DNA of 64,000 nt from Leucaena leucocephala (GCA_037074615.1 CM073520.1:33537527-33601526); one strand, 5' to 3'. Counted from the stretch's first letter, positions 1 to 12,318 are shown. Translations and numbers: made by a program. The notes: a model not told the origin generated them from the sequence alone.

Positions 1-455
1 CTTTGTATATTGCTTAGCTCATATTCAAGCAAAATATACATCAACAATCAATAATCAAGGGTTTTAATAATAAGGACTAATATAAAATATACAATTTATA
101 GAATTACGCTATTTAGTTTTTACAAGCCACATTTTAGTAAAAATTAAATAAAAATAAATTTGATAATCCAACAATTTTTAAACTTATTATGGGGGAAGAT
201 ATCTAGTCTAGTTCAATAGAATTAGTGTTGTCTTTAAACTTTAAAGTTAAAAGGGGGGGGGGGGGGAAGAAGACAGGAATAATAATTGAAATATCAATCA
301 AAATTAGAAAAACAGAAAAAGGCAATTAAACTTCTCACCACATATTTAGTCAATAAAAACAAGGAGGCAAACAGATTTTTCTTTTTGTTAGGAATAAAGC
401 AAATTTGTGCTTTTTTCTGCACTATTTATATATAAAAAAATCTCTAGAGAAGACT

Positions 456-487
<32 letters not shown>

Positions 488-2325
488 TAATAATAATTGG
501 ATTTGCTTTTGAAACTTTGATTGTTGTTCCTCTTGTTACCACTAGTTATTTAGGGTCGTAGGTCTAACATGGTTTGAGATTTTATTTTAATTAATTATTT
601 TTTTCTGTTTTATTATATATTTTTCTTAAATCACTTTCCCCCATATTCTAAGCAGACTGATATGATTGCACTCATGGGGTTGAATGTTCTACTTTTGCAG
701 AACAAAAGTCAGTCAAAGTTATTATTTGTCAAAAATTGTGGAATGTGTGTAATCTTTTAAAAATACTATTTATTTAACTACATGATTTGAAATTATGCAA
801 ACCGACTTTTTTTATGCCTTTCTAATTTTATATATATTTGTTATTCATTTATTAGGTTTGAAAATAATTTGTTTTACACAGATCCTTTGAATAAAGCAGC
901 TGAATAAAAAATTCACAAGGACAACATTTCATTTCTTAATCAATTTATAAATCACATCATAAAGCCCCTCCTGTCTCCCATCAATTCATCTTTCTTTTCT
1001 TTTCTTTTCTTGCTTTTTCTCCACTAAAATTAAATTATGACCACAAATTATTTTTCCGGTGCATGCACAGATTTATCTCTTTCAACAAATTATTTCTTTT
1101 TTTTAAAAAAATAATAATAAACTCGCCGAGGTTCAGACTAAATAAAATCAATCCGCTTATATATTATTGAGATGTAAGAAATGAAAAACATATATATAGA
1201 CAAAATTACAAATGATTACATAGTAGTTCAACTAATTTTTCAAGGGTCAATGATCTCGCCCTAACAACTTCGTTCACTTCTTAAAAACACAGGGATGTAC
1301 GAATACTACAACTATAGTATGTGAGATAGCTAATTACTCTCTTAATCTAAATCTAAGTGTAAAAACTAGGTGAAGGGTTTAACTTTATGTAACTATCTGA
1401 CTAATTTAAATTTGAGGATTGTCAGATTTAATTATGGTAATCATCTTAAAGATTTTTTTGTATTTATACATATTTAAATTTAAGACTTCATATTTGAGTT
1501 TTTTCTTAAATACAAGATATCAGTCAACTTTATTTTTTAAATTTATAGTTTTCTCCTAAACTAATCATATTAATTACTCATATTAAATGAGAGCATTCAA
1601 TGTAAATAATTAAAAAAATCAGTAAAAAATTATTGTTCAAAAATTTTATTGACAAAAAAATATTTATTTGAGTATTAACACTTTTTGTATATCTTTAGAG
1701 TATTGATATTTCACATGTATAAAAATATATCAGATATTTTTAACAAAAATTCTAAATAGGCTCATTCTCTCAATTAAAAGAAGTATTCTAGTTAAAGTAA
1801 TATATATATATATATATATTATAGGACGATTAATAGCTAGGGAGATACACACACATATACATGATCTGAATGAACAGAAATGGAAGTACGTAATGGAATT
1901 AGGTGAGCAGTGGGCGAGTGACTATCCTAAAATATAAACAGAGAAAGAATGGTGCGAAGCTGTGCCTGAAATACAGTGCTGGGAGAGCATAATCAGTTGG
2001 TAATATAATAATATGAAAGAAAGGGGGGAGAGAGAGAATTAGATATATATATATATAGGGTAGTATTTTCATTCCTTATTGCTTTCTCTCTCTCTCATCT
2101 TTTTTTTTCTTTTAGCTTTTTTAAAATAAAAAATAAAAAGAAAGTTGATAAGAGTGAGGAGGAATCCATATGTGTTCCAAGCACTCGCAGACAAAAATGA
2201 AGTTCAGAGAATAGAAAAGCACACTTACCTTTGCGACCCAGAAAAGGAGATTTCAAACACACACAACTCACCATGAGAGACCTTAAGCTTAGGAAATTGC
2301 GTGGTTACTACTCCAACCACAACTT

Positions 2326-2365
<40 letters not shown>

Positions 2366-2780
2366 CTTCCCCATATATATATTATTAATTAATATACATA
2401 TTATTATTAAAAATGTAAGAACGAATGAATAATACTATCATAGTGTTAAGACTTTTTTATGGTACTGTTTCAGTTTCTCTCTCTATCTCTCTTTGCTCTG
2501 TGTATTTCTCTATATTTAGAGGGGTTGGGTGTAACTGGGAACCCCACATGTTTTTATCTTCGACTCCTACTTGCGAGTGAAAGCCACAAACTATTATTAG
2601 AGAGACTCTTAATTATTTTTAATTTTTTAATGGTTCTACGTTTATATACGTTATTATAAGTAGCTTATTACTGGGTTTGCTAGTTTTATGCCAATTGAGT
2701 AGGGTTTTGTTTTGTGTGGGGCTTTTTGAAGGCCTTCCCCAAATATTTGATTATGACCTAGCTACCTCCCTCTTCCCTCA
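1..2780. other. AT-rich intergenic region upstream of MIR160
   Basis: No convincing gene is visible. The stretch is AT-rich and holds simple repeats: a 14-base poly-G run at 253-266, an AAT-type trinucleotide array at about 455-497, and TA arrays at about 1801-1820 and 2328-2364. The open frame at 2459-2659 is low-complexity and unsupported. The last few hundred bases become CT-rich and probably belong to the promoter of the miR160 transcript. Confidence 0.6.
2328..2364. repeat. TA dinucleotide microsatellite
   Basis: About 18 TA units in an uninterrupted run. It lies roughly 1 kb upstream of the MIR160 hairpin and is likely length-polymorphic. Confidence 0.9.
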
Positions 2781-2782
2781 TC

Positions 2783-2920
2783 AATATATACCTCCTTCTC
2801 TCCAATTCTCCACCTCCACCACTCTTCCCCTCTTCTCTCTCTCTCTCTCATATCTCTCTCTCTACCTTCTTCTTCTTCTTCTTCGTGAAGCTGGTAGAGA
2901 GATATTAACATCTAGCTAGC
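2783..2920 (+). promoter_or_regulatory. Putative core promoter and CT-rich leader of the miR160 primary transcript
   Basis: A TATA-like string (ATATATA around 2785-2791) is followed by long CT/CTT-rich tracts at about 2825-2885. This is a common layout for plant TATA promoters with pyrimidine-rich leaders. The hairpin starts about 500 bases downstream. No transcript data are available, so the start site is inferred. Confidence 0.35.
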
Positions 2921-2939
2921 TACTAGTTAGGTTTCTTCC

Positions 2940-3125
2940 ATGCTCCATCTTCAAACTCTTCCTCTTCTTACCTCATCGTATGTTGTTGTTCTTGATTCTT
3001 ATTTTCACCGAGCTAGAGATCCTTATTTCTCTCGAACAAAGAACAGCACAGTACACTTGTTGCATCTTACAAGGTTGTGCCGTTCTTATTTTCTTAGCAG
3101 CATAATCATCCTGTTATGTCTGTAG
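2940..3125 (+). CDS. Small ORF upstream of the miR160 hairpin (possible miPEP)
   Basis: This 61-codon ATG frame is the first ATG after the predicted transcript start near 2800-2820; I see no ATG between there and 2940. It ends about 165 bases before the hairpin. The product is rich in Leu, Ser and Tyr and matches no family I know. Some plant primary microRNAs are known to encode short peptides (miPEPs) from their first ORF, so the position is suggestive. The frame could equally be chance in a CT-rich leader. Confidence 0.25.
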   Translation: MLHLQTLPLLTSSYVVVLDSYFHRARDPYFSRTKNSTVHLLHLTRLCRSYFLSSIIILLCL

Positions 3126-3314
3126 CTTTTTCGTTTCGTGTTCTTTAATTCGTTCATATATATTACATGGTTTGAATTGAGAGGAAGATTATGTAGCCTA
3201 TTCCATGTCGGCCCAAGATATATAATTAGATGACACACACAGACCCAGCCTCAGACACAGATATATTATATACATATATATATATATATACATGCATGTG
3301 AGATTATGAGTATG

Positions 3315-3335
3315 TGCCTGGCTCCCTGTATGCCA
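3315..3335 (+). ncRNA. miR160: Mature miR160 (5' arm)
   Basis: 21 nt with 5' U, as expected for AGO1 loading. It matches the conserved plant miR160 at every base I can recall. It is the guide strand against ARF10/16/17-type transcripts. Confidence 0.95.
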
Positions 3336-3375
3336 TTTGCAGAGCACACCGGAGAATCGATGGCCTCCGTGGATG

Positions 3376-3396
3376 GCGTATGAGGAGCCAAGCATA
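3376..3396 (+). ncRNA. miR160*: miR160 star strand (3' arm)
   Basis: 21 nt pairing with the 5' arm with few mismatches. It differs from the commonly cited star by one base (AAGC where ATGC is usual). Confidence 0.88.
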
Positions 3397-5766
3397 TTCC
3401 ATGTACATACATGGATATTATGCTAATTAATATTTAATATTATATCATCCAATCTTGTTTTTCACTTTGTGGCTGATTTACATGGATATATATGATTTTG
3501 TTTAATTAATGATCCTATATATAGGTCGGGTAATACTAATATAGGATTGAGGTCATAAGGGTAATATACATGCATACATATATAGGGTCAGGTCTTGTTA
3601 TTATTCCAAATTTCCAACCACAAAGCAAGCACGGCATTGTCATTTTCAAAGCCACAGCGATCTGCTTCCTCAGGACTGACCAAAGGTACATGTTTATCTC
3701 TTCTTTTTTTCTTTCTTCAGTTTCAAAAACCTTTGCGCTTTTAGGGTTTGATTTGGGGAAGAAGAAGAAGATGATGATGATGCCTGCTGCATAATTACTA
3801 GCTAGCTAGTATCATTATATGTAAGTTGCAGGAGAACATTAACTTGGGAAAAATATATTGTTCCCATCTTGCTATTTATTCCCATGAGATAATTATAATC
3901 ATTTGGTTACTCTTGAAACGAGTAATTTTCATGGGAAAACCCACCAGAATTAGCTACTACAACAAATTGTGCCTGACAGTTATATATATCATGGAAGTCA
4001 TCAAAACACTTAATTTCTTACTGATTATGACCATTCATTAATTCTTGTCTGCAGTCTCTTGTAACTGAAATGATGAAACTAGTTATGTTATTTTGAAAGA
4101 CTAATCTTAATGATTTCTTAATGACTTGTCCACATGTAATTTTTTTTTATGACCTGTATAAGATTATGATGAATATATAACGAAAAACTATCATGTAATT
4201 AGTCATTTGATATCTCATCTCAGTTGTATTGTTTTTGAAAAACAAATCTCGTTTGATTGTTTCTAATTCCTATTAATAGGTTTGATCCCTCGGAGAAGTC
4301 GATGGCCAACTTAATCTCCTAGATTACATACACGACATTATAGTACCATGGATTATGAAGAGTACTTCTCGGTCGTTTAGTCAACTTGCCTTAAAAAAAT
4401 GAAGAAAAATAACACAATATATATATGTATCATAAATTAATCTGTGAAATTCCTTTTGCAAAACTTGAATCTACGAGTCACTAGATATTATCTATCTGTT
4501 CCACCAGATTCCTTTATATAGATCCTCACATTTTTCTGAGAACATGTCTAAATCCTTTATTCATTAATAATGTGACATAATTAAGGAAACCTATAGCTAG
4601 AAATTGGGGAGACACAGAGTGTTAAAAGCAATTATTGCAAGCGCGAAGCCAATTTATACACTCATCAACAATCTCTTTCGTTACACTTGAATATAGAAGT
4701 CCGTCCACGAAATGAAATCTTGAAAACTATATTAATTAACAGCGTACTAAATAGTCTAATCCAAGTATGTGGATCTTATAAAGAAAATAATTCATTTTAT
4801 ATTAAACCCAAATTAAGGAGATGAACATGAGTAGATCAGGAAGTACTATAAAAGAGAAATCACAAGATAGTTTGCTCCTTCCCTGCAAAAAGATAGATAG
4901 AAATCTTGAAACCTATAGCTAGAAATCTTTTGCTGCTCATTGTAATGATATGTTGCCATAACTGGTATGAAAATGAACCAAGGAAGAACATGAGAGAGAG
5001 AGAGAGAGAGAGAGAGAGGCCATAACAAGCTTAGGCTTATCTGGGTAGTAGAGTGTAGGGCATGGTCCTACAAGCACCTTTGTACGTAGTAGAAGAAGCT
5101 ACACAATGTATAAGAGCACTACATAGCTACCTACCTCATGAAAACACAACACACACAGGATCTCTCCTCGTTCCTTCTTCTTTCTCCCATCTTCCAAATT
5201 ATCATCATCATCATCCCATAAGTTCCTTTCTATAATTGGTCTCGTGTTCGACGCTTAACTGCAGAGTAGTTCTTATGGTATTTAGTTCGTTAGTGTTGCT
5301 ATGATCGCACCAACCTCATAACAAGTTATATTTAAACTTCAAACTTGAAGCAAATCCATAGGTATATTAAAGTTGTGTATGCGTGTGTAGGGGGGAGGGG
5401 AGGGAGAGAGATTGAATAAAATGGAGGATGGGTCTGAAAAGGAGATGTCAGGAACAGGAATGAGAATACAAGTGAATAGTGAGAGGAGAGGGTACACAGA
5501 GACGCACGTCTGGGCAGGGGAGTGTTGTGAAAAGTGAAGAAAGGATTTGTGTGTGATTATTATGGGAAAAGAAAAAGGGCATAATTGTATCATTGAGAAG
5601 AGGGAAGCAAAAAAGAAGACTTGTTTGAGAGGATTCATCATTATAGCTACTAAGGAATCTCACACAACACACAACAAGAGAGAGAAAGTGGACCACTCTA
5701 TGAGTTTTGTCTCTAGAGAGAGAGAGGTAGAGCTAGCTTTCATTGGGGTTGCAGGGAATATGGTAT

Positions 5767-5825
5767 ACGGTCAAAGCAGGTCAAAAGAATACAAAAGGAC
5801 ATTATTGGTCAGGTCACTACAGGGA
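5767..5825. promoter_or_regulatory. Cluster of W-box-like motifs
   Basis: GGTCAA occurs twice within about 12 bases, followed shortly by TTGGTCAGGTCA. These contain the TTGAC core bound by plant WRKY factors, read on the minus strand. The motif is short and no adjacent gene is recognised, so function is speculative. Confidence 0.25.
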
Positions 5826-7597
5826 CCACTCTCTCTCTGATAAGATCTCTCCCTAAAAAAAAAAAAAATTCAACTTGCTATAATCTTATATATATTCGTC
5901 TCTCATAACTCATATTTTTTGGGTTCTTCACCTTCCTTCACGCCTCTTTCTCTCTGGTTATCATTCTTCTGATTTCTGAAACACTACACATCACTTTATA
6001 TATATTATAAGTTTGTTGAGTTTTATAATGCTAAGTAGTATAAAGTTATTATGGCATGATAGCTACTATAGCTTTTTGTTTTTGCTTTTTTCCTCTAAGT
6101 GAGTCGGTGGATTAATGCGGGTTTAGCCAATCAAGATAGTAATTAATGCCCACTTAATGAACAAAGATTTGGGACCTTTTTTTAATTATTGGACAGTACT
6201 ACTTTGTCATTAATGTAATCAACATTTAATAAATGAATGTACTATATGGCTATTAGGAGCTTTAATCACTATCTTAAACACAAATTTTGGCCTAATTAGA
6301 ATGCTTCATTTTGGGCATTGTAGCTTCTTTTTTTTATTAGCCTTCCTCTCTTTCATTTTGTTTAATCACATAGCCTCTTTTAAACTTATATATATGGCCA
6401 ACTTTTGAAAGTAAGAAAAAAATTAATCACAAAACTCCCCCCTCCCCCCCCCCCCCCCAACACACACAAAAATTGAAGTTATTTGTATTTTGCCCAAAAC
6501 TCTATGTTGCTTGCTTTTTATAAAATGTGCCTATTACTTGTTATTTTCGGTTAAAAAACCGATAGCAATATATGTAATTTAAAAAATTCTATGAAAGACT
6601 TGTACATCATATTATTTCTTTAAAAACATTATGTGCTTTATATGCGTTCATCTCATGAACATTAATTCTATTAATTATGACACAAATAAATCTTTTAAAT
6701 ATATTCATAACACATTTATTTCAGATAAAGTTTAAGTATAATGTGATGTGTGTGTGTGGTGCTTCATGGTGGTTCTGAATTGAAGAAGAACGTTCATGTT
6801 TTATGTCTTTTCGTTGAAAAAAAAAAACTCTTCCTCAGATTTTTGAAGTGTTTTGAAATAATGAAATGAGGTAATGAGCAACTAAAGTTTAAGGGTTAAA
6901 GTACAACGATCTAGCTAATCCAATGTTTAATATTGGAAGTGGATAAATATTATATATTAATAATGGAGTGATAATAGTAAAATAAATGAAGTTTTTGACA
7001 GGGGTTGGTAAATGAAGTTAAGAAATAAACATTCTGAGGGCAACTGGAGGAGGAAGAAGAAGATGATGATGATGCCAACAAGTTATAACGAGTGCAGAGA
7101 AGAAGAAAAAGAAAGTGAAAGAGCAGTATAGTAAATAGTAATCGTATGATGTAAGTGCCCTCAGTACTTGCTAGGCCCAGCTTATTTGTATTCTCTGTTC
7201 AGTCTCTCTCTGCAAAATAAAAGTAGATTCTATACTATTTATTCATCTCTCTCTCCCCCTTCTCACTCTCTCTCTCCCCTTTATTCTTTTACACACACAT
7301 ATATATCGTATAGTATATGTATGCCGTAGCTTCTCTTTGATACCTAATTTCTCAGTTCCTCTTTTCAATCTTTCTGGTTCTCTTTCTTTCCATTATGGCG
7401 AAACCCTAATGTATATATATGAGAATAAGTGATATCCCATCACTTTTTTCAGTATGATATGTATGTGTTGTGTGGCTATGATATGATGTTCAGGTCACTT
7501 AAAATTGTCTCAATTCACTTTTGAGATTCTGCGCCACTGCTCAATTTAAACTTTGTTGTTCTCTTGTCTCCATTAGTATTATTGTACGAGCTAGATT

Positions 7598-7600
<3 letters not shown>

Positions 7601-7644
<44 letters not shown>
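7601..7644. repeat. CA dinucleotide microsatellite
   Basis: About 21 uninterrupted AC units. No coding context. Confidence 0.92.
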
Positions 7645-9647
7645 CTTCGTATACTATTACTATTATATGCTATAATTTCAGTAGTTGTAATGCATGAGTT
7701 AATAATTTAAGCCCAGCGTAATGTAATTAATTAACAAAAAAATTAGTTCAACATTTTTCTATGATAAAACTTAAGTCAAATTATTTATATTTATCAGGTC
7801 TAGTTCTTCAATCACATTGATTATTTTGCTATTGTTAGTAATTAAAATACATGCAAACTTATAAATTCATTTATGAAAACTTAAAAAATTTTATATTAGC
7901 TCTTATAATATACATTAGGGTTTATAAATTTTTATGTTGATACTTGTTATTTTATTATTGTTAATTATTAAAGTTATAATTTATAAATTTACATATGGGT
8001 ACTTGTTACTATAAACTTGACCTAATGAATTAGTTAGATTTAATCAATATAGTAAGCCAGTTTTATTGGCATGTGTGATAAATTAATATCTAACCCATAT
8101 ATATAAAAATATTATCAACGGCTGATTACATTATCTCTCATAGATAGTTAATGATGATAAATAAGAATAATATCAAAACTTAATTAATACTTTATCAAAT
8201 GAATAATATAGAGCCTTTATCTCTTTTAGAATGCATGGTTCCCACTTCAGTCTAGACATTCTCACTTGAAAATTACTCACATATTAATTAATGATCTTTT
8301 AAAATAGAATTCATCTATAGGACAAATTAGTAAATTTGAGTAACTTAAATTACAAAAAATAATATTCCCTCTAATTATAAATATAATATTTTTTTAGTGT
8401 AATTTATACTATATTAAATATATAGTATGAGATCTTATTATGATTTTGTGAGGTGATGGATGAAGAGATATTATTATTACTTATATGTGAATTGGTGTAC
8501 TCCAAGTGACAAAAAGAGAAGAAATAGGTTGAAGTGGGACACTTTACAATGAATATTGCAATGCAACGATGCATACGTTATGTTGATATATGGTTTATTA
8601 TTATTGTATTAATAATATATTAATAGATTTGAAAATTGATAAGATTAAGACACTTTAATTTGGAGATCATATTTCGGTGCAATAATAAAGTTTGAATTTG
8701 TTAAAGGCAACCTCACAAAAGCACTAAAAGGTGATATTCCAATTCAAACCTAACTGATTTGATATTGAGAGGTGAAAAGACCCGTTTTTACTGCTCATAA
8801 TTCAACCTCTTTAAGACTTACATCCAATCAATACAGTTTAGGTCATGTGATCAGCCTTATATATATTGAAAAGCTGTAATTTAAATAAATATATATATAA
8901 TATTATTATTCAGCTTAATTAATTAGCTATGGTTCAATTCAATCCATATATATTCTTCAAAAGAAATACATATGATAATGACAAGTTGATAACTCAACGT
9001 CCTCTCCAAGTTTTGAAGTTGCATATTTTACCTTTGTAGGATTTGAAAATATTGCAAGGGGATCAATTAATTTCTGGTTAAATCACGAAAATTCGTCAAG
9101 TTGTGAACTTCAGAAAGCAGGTCTGATTGATAATATCACAAATGGAAAGTAAGACAAGTTCGTGCGTTGCATAGACTAATTAACATTAAACTTACAATAT
9201 ATATAGCAAATTAAGAGAGGCCGTGTGTTGATTGATAATGCTGGTTGTTTTTCTTTTTTGTCCATCCACAATCAAAAGAAAAATCATACAGCTAATTTGA
9301 TGTAAACTGAAATAAAGGTAGGTGTAGCCATCAAAATTGACATAGCTAAGAATTTCGGCGAAATTGATAGATTTGAAACAAGTGTGCTTTGAATCAACGT
9401 ATTTTTAGTTAATATGATAAGTGTACTCATCTTTATAAGAAGAAGAATAAAAATTTAAATATCATAAAACATATTTGTTTATAGAGGTGGAAAATTTTTA
9501 ACTTTTAAACCATAAAAGGATAGAGATATCTTGACTAAATCATAAAATCAAAAAGATAAGAGAAACAAGTATAATTCGGCATTGAAAAAAAAAAGAATGG
9601 TTGAGGTTTGTTGAAATAAAAAATTATGGGCCATGGTAATTTGTTTA

Positions 9648-9912
9648 TTCTCGTCTGATTTTTAATATATGACATAATTAATGAGTTAATCTTAATTAAT
9701 TCTAAATATAAGATATCTTTTCTATATTTATCCATTTTTCTCTAAATTATCCCTATAGAAACTCTCTTAACAATAATCAAATATGATAGAGAGGGAGGAA
9801 GGGAGAGAATTAAAGAAGATGATTAGGATATTTTAAAAGGTATGATATATTAATTAACTTGTTTAATCTAATCAAATTAATAGAGTATGTCTTATATTAA
9901 ATATCGAAGGAA
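9648..9912. mobile_element. Stowaway-like MITE
   Basis: The element is bounded by TA dinucleotides at 9646-9647 and 9913-9914. The left end reads TTCTCGTCTGATTTTTAATA and the right end, reverse-complemented, TTCCTTCGATATTTAATATA; both continue into a shared TATAAGACAT-like subterminal motif. A TA target duplication, ~265-bp length and AT-rich non-coding interior fit Tc1/mariner-type Stowaway MITEs. The ends are diverged. Confidence 0.6.
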
Positions 9913-10855
9913 TACCATGTTGAAATTCTCTTTTTTTTAGTAATTCATGTACTCACTCCCATAGCAAAGAAATGGGATAGATAATTAATTTATTTATATT
10001 AAATAAATTAGTTGAACTAGTTATCTATAAAATAATATGTATTAAAAATATTTTTTTTAATCATTTACGTTAAAAACTTCCTTTATAGATGGAAAATCCA
10101 TGTATACGTGTAATTGATAAGGATAATCTAAAAAAATATAGTAAATTAAAATTTTATATTTAAAATTAAATTAAATTTTTTAATTAACTCATACAGACCA
10201 ATCGAACATATATAGTGCTATATATTCAAGAGATTGAACAAATAAAAACAAACATATAAAGGTATATAGGTTAAATTTTATCTCACTTTATTTTTTTTAA
10301 AAAAAATATATACAATACATTTAATTAATATAACAAAAAATAGATATGCATTTTTTGTGGATCAAGAGTATCTTAATTTGAAAGCAATATTAGGAGCTAA
10401 TCTCGGCAGCTCTTCCAGTCTAATTTTCGTTTTTCTTTAAAGTTTAAACTTACATTTCTTGGTTTGGGTGCCCAAATTAAATGTCACTTTCAATCAAAAG
10501 TTTTAATCCCATTACTGAAAAAAACCATAATAATAACTCTATTATGCTTGCGGGTCAAATTTATCTTTTTTAAAATTTGTCTAATAGTTTTCTCAGTTGA
10601 AATTTGTCTAATCTAAACTCAAGCAAGCGTGCATCTTAACTTTCTTCCTCCAATTATGCTCACCAACCACCTTCAATCTAGCATTGCTATTGTCCAAAAT
10701 GTCAAAATCACGCAACTTTCAATTTTGTGTTAAAATTTATAATAACTTTCTGTAATCATAAAAAAAATGCATGCATTACTTGTTTAATTATATAAATAAC
10801 TAGCAATTTCTCCCATATGTTACATTATAATTGATTAATTATTTATAATTACTAT

Positions 10856-11350
10856 AAATTTTTATTATAATTAAAATTTAAAATATTATAGAAATTTGAA
10901 ATACGATTATTGAAAAGTTTTGAGCCTCCATTTTAATTTTTAAAAAATATTAAACCCATAATAATAATAATTAATCAGTAATCTTATTAGAATGGGGTTT
11001 AAAACTTTTTAAAAATCAAAGTATGATTATTAATTGTAGTTTGTAGATAAAAAAATTAAAAGTACTAAGTCAAGGCGATATAAATCCATTTTTACTTAAA
11101 TTGGGTATTATAAAATTTTAAGAATTTAAAATATTATAGAAATTTAAAATTTGATCATAAAAAGATTTTGATTTTGAGCCCATTATAGTAATTAATAAGT
11201 AATTTCATTAAAGTATGGCTAATAATCTTTTATATTAAAGTGGGATTACTGATTAAGATTATTGATTGCAGTTTGCAAATAAATTAGCAAGTTGAATCAA
11301 CTTACACCTATTTTTAATTGAATTATGCATTACAAGATTTTAAAAGTATA
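10856..11350. repeat. Imperfect tandem duplication, period about 248 bp
   Basis: A block beginning with ATTTAAAATATTATAGAAAT near 10875 recurs near 11123. In both, the same order of landmarks follows: TTTTGAGCC, a TAATTAAT..AGTAAT stretch, TTATTGATTG/TTAATTGTAG, and AAATCCATTTTTACTTAAATT or its variant. The copies have diverged substantially. Non-coding. Confidence 0.6.
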
Positions 11351-11459
11351 GTTGATAGTTAATTAATCAATTAGTACTCTTTTAGTCTAAAGATATACCT
11401 TATTGTGAACATCCGAAACTCAACTCATCTTAACTTTTTTTCATATAAAAAAAGTAAGA

Positions 11460-11845
11460 CTAAAGTATATATTTAGTCCTTTATACTTGTATCAACTTTT
11501 ATTTTAGTCTTTTAAGTTTAAAAAGTATATTTTTAGTCATTTAAACTTAATACTATTAATTTTACTAATAGAAAATGCTGACTCAACAAATTTAAAATAA
11601 TAATTATACAATTAAATGTTGAATGTGAAATTAAAATAAAAGTATTATATTAAAAATATTAAAATGTAAATATATTTTTGCAGTATTTATTTGTACAATC
11701 ATCATTTTCAATTTGTTAACTCCATACTTTCTGTTAGTAAAATTAATGATATTAAATTTTAAAGACTAAATATATATTTTTTAAACTTAAATAATTAAAA
11801 TAAAATTTGATACAAATATAAATGACTAATTATATATTATAGTTA
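11460..11845. mobile_element. Fold-back / long-terminal-inverted-repeat MITE
   Basis: The left part reads 'TATATTTAGTCCTTTATACT', 'TTGTATCAACTTTTATTTTA', then a TTAATTTTACTAATAGAAA segment. The right part, reverse-complemented, gives the same landmarks in the same order: TCATTTATATTTGTATCAAA, ATATATATTTAGTC, and TTAATTTTACTAACAGAAAG. The arms are roughly 150-180 bp each around a short centre, so nearly the whole element could fold on itself. There is no ORF. It is a non-autonomous element of uncertain superfamily, possibly Mutator-like. Confidence 0.65.
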
Positions 11846-12159
11846 AAAAGTAATTAGTATATGTCTCATACATTGCCAGGAGTCTTAGAAAAAGTATACT
11901 ATTTATAGCTCATGAATAATAAAATGCATTATATTTTTTAACATTATATATAGATAATTTTTTTAAAAAGAAATGTGTTTGATCAACAAAAATATTGCAT
12001 TGAGTCCATGACATGATGAAGATGATACAAAAAAATAATGAAAGATCCACGTTATAAAAAAACTCAATCTACAATTTTCAAAACTATTTTCATAATATTT
12101 ATTTATTTTATTATATCAGAAAAAATTTGAAACTCACCCTCTTTCTCAACACATTTTTT

Positions 12160-12318
12160 AGAAAAAATCTCACTTCAATTTAAAAATCCCAAATCATAAA
12201 TTCTTATAAAAATATATTTTTATTTACTTGTCTAGGGTAGTCAATAACTATTAAAGTATAAGAAGCAAAAATGATTTAGGATTTTAAAATTCAAATATTA
12301 TTTTTGTGAGATTTTTCC
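12160..12318. mobile_element. Small MITE of the ~160-bp family (copy 1)
   Basis: The left end contains AAAAAATCTCAC and ACTTCAATTTAAAAATCCCA. The right end, reverse-complemented, gives GGAAAAATCTCACAAAAATA and TTGAATTTTAAAATCCTAAA. The centre carries the family landmark AGTCAATAACTATTAAAGTA. Related copies lie at 45.16, 47.43 and 55.31 kb. Flanking CATTTTTT strings may be a degraded target duplication. Confidence 0.65.

Larger units (their letters stand above)
3291..3413 (+). ncRNA. MIR160: MIR160 precursor (miR160a-like)
   Basis: The 5' arm at 3315-3335 reads as the conserved 21-nt plant miR160 (starts TGCCTGGCTCCC, ends TATGCCA). The 3' arm at 3376-3396 is its star strand (GCGTATGAGGAGCC...AGCATA), close to the classical miR160* sequence. 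The two arms pair with the usual 2-nt 3' overhangs. The ~40-nt loop contains a small secondary stem (CACCGGAG with CCTCCGTG), as in Arabidopsis MIR160a. The lower stem extends outward through CATGCATGT (3291) and ACATACATG (3405-3413). miR160 is known to direct cleavage of ARF10/ARF16/ARF17-type auxin response factor mRNAs and so acts in root cap, leaf and fruit development. Transcription from the plus strand follows from the arm order. Confidence 0.96.
3414..9647. other. Gene-poor AT-rich intergenic DNA
   Basis: No gene could be supported. It contains an AG microsatellite at about 4992-5018, purine-rich DNA at 5380-5720, a poly-C tract at 6437-6458, and a CA array at 7601-7644. Mixed GAA/GAT strings occur near 3760 and 7050. 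ORFs at 5339-5840 are low-complexity frames through purine/pyrimidine-rich DNA and overlap each other on both strands. AT-rich repeat units related to those at 17.3-17.6 kb lie at about 7800-8030. Confidence 0.6.
9913..12159. other. AT-rich intergenic DNA
   Basis: No gene seen. It includes the tandem duplication at 10856-11350 and the fold-back element at 11460-11845, annotated separately. The rest is AT-rich sequence with no clear structure. Confidence 0.55.

Noticed and set aside
3198..3395. Minus-strand 65-aa frame over the MIR160 hairpin
   Set aside because: It is the shadow of the plus-strand hairpin and has no protein-family features.
5339..5840. Three overlapping frames on both strands
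   Set aside because: They run through purine/pyrimidine-rich DNA, are low-complexity, and have no splice or family support.
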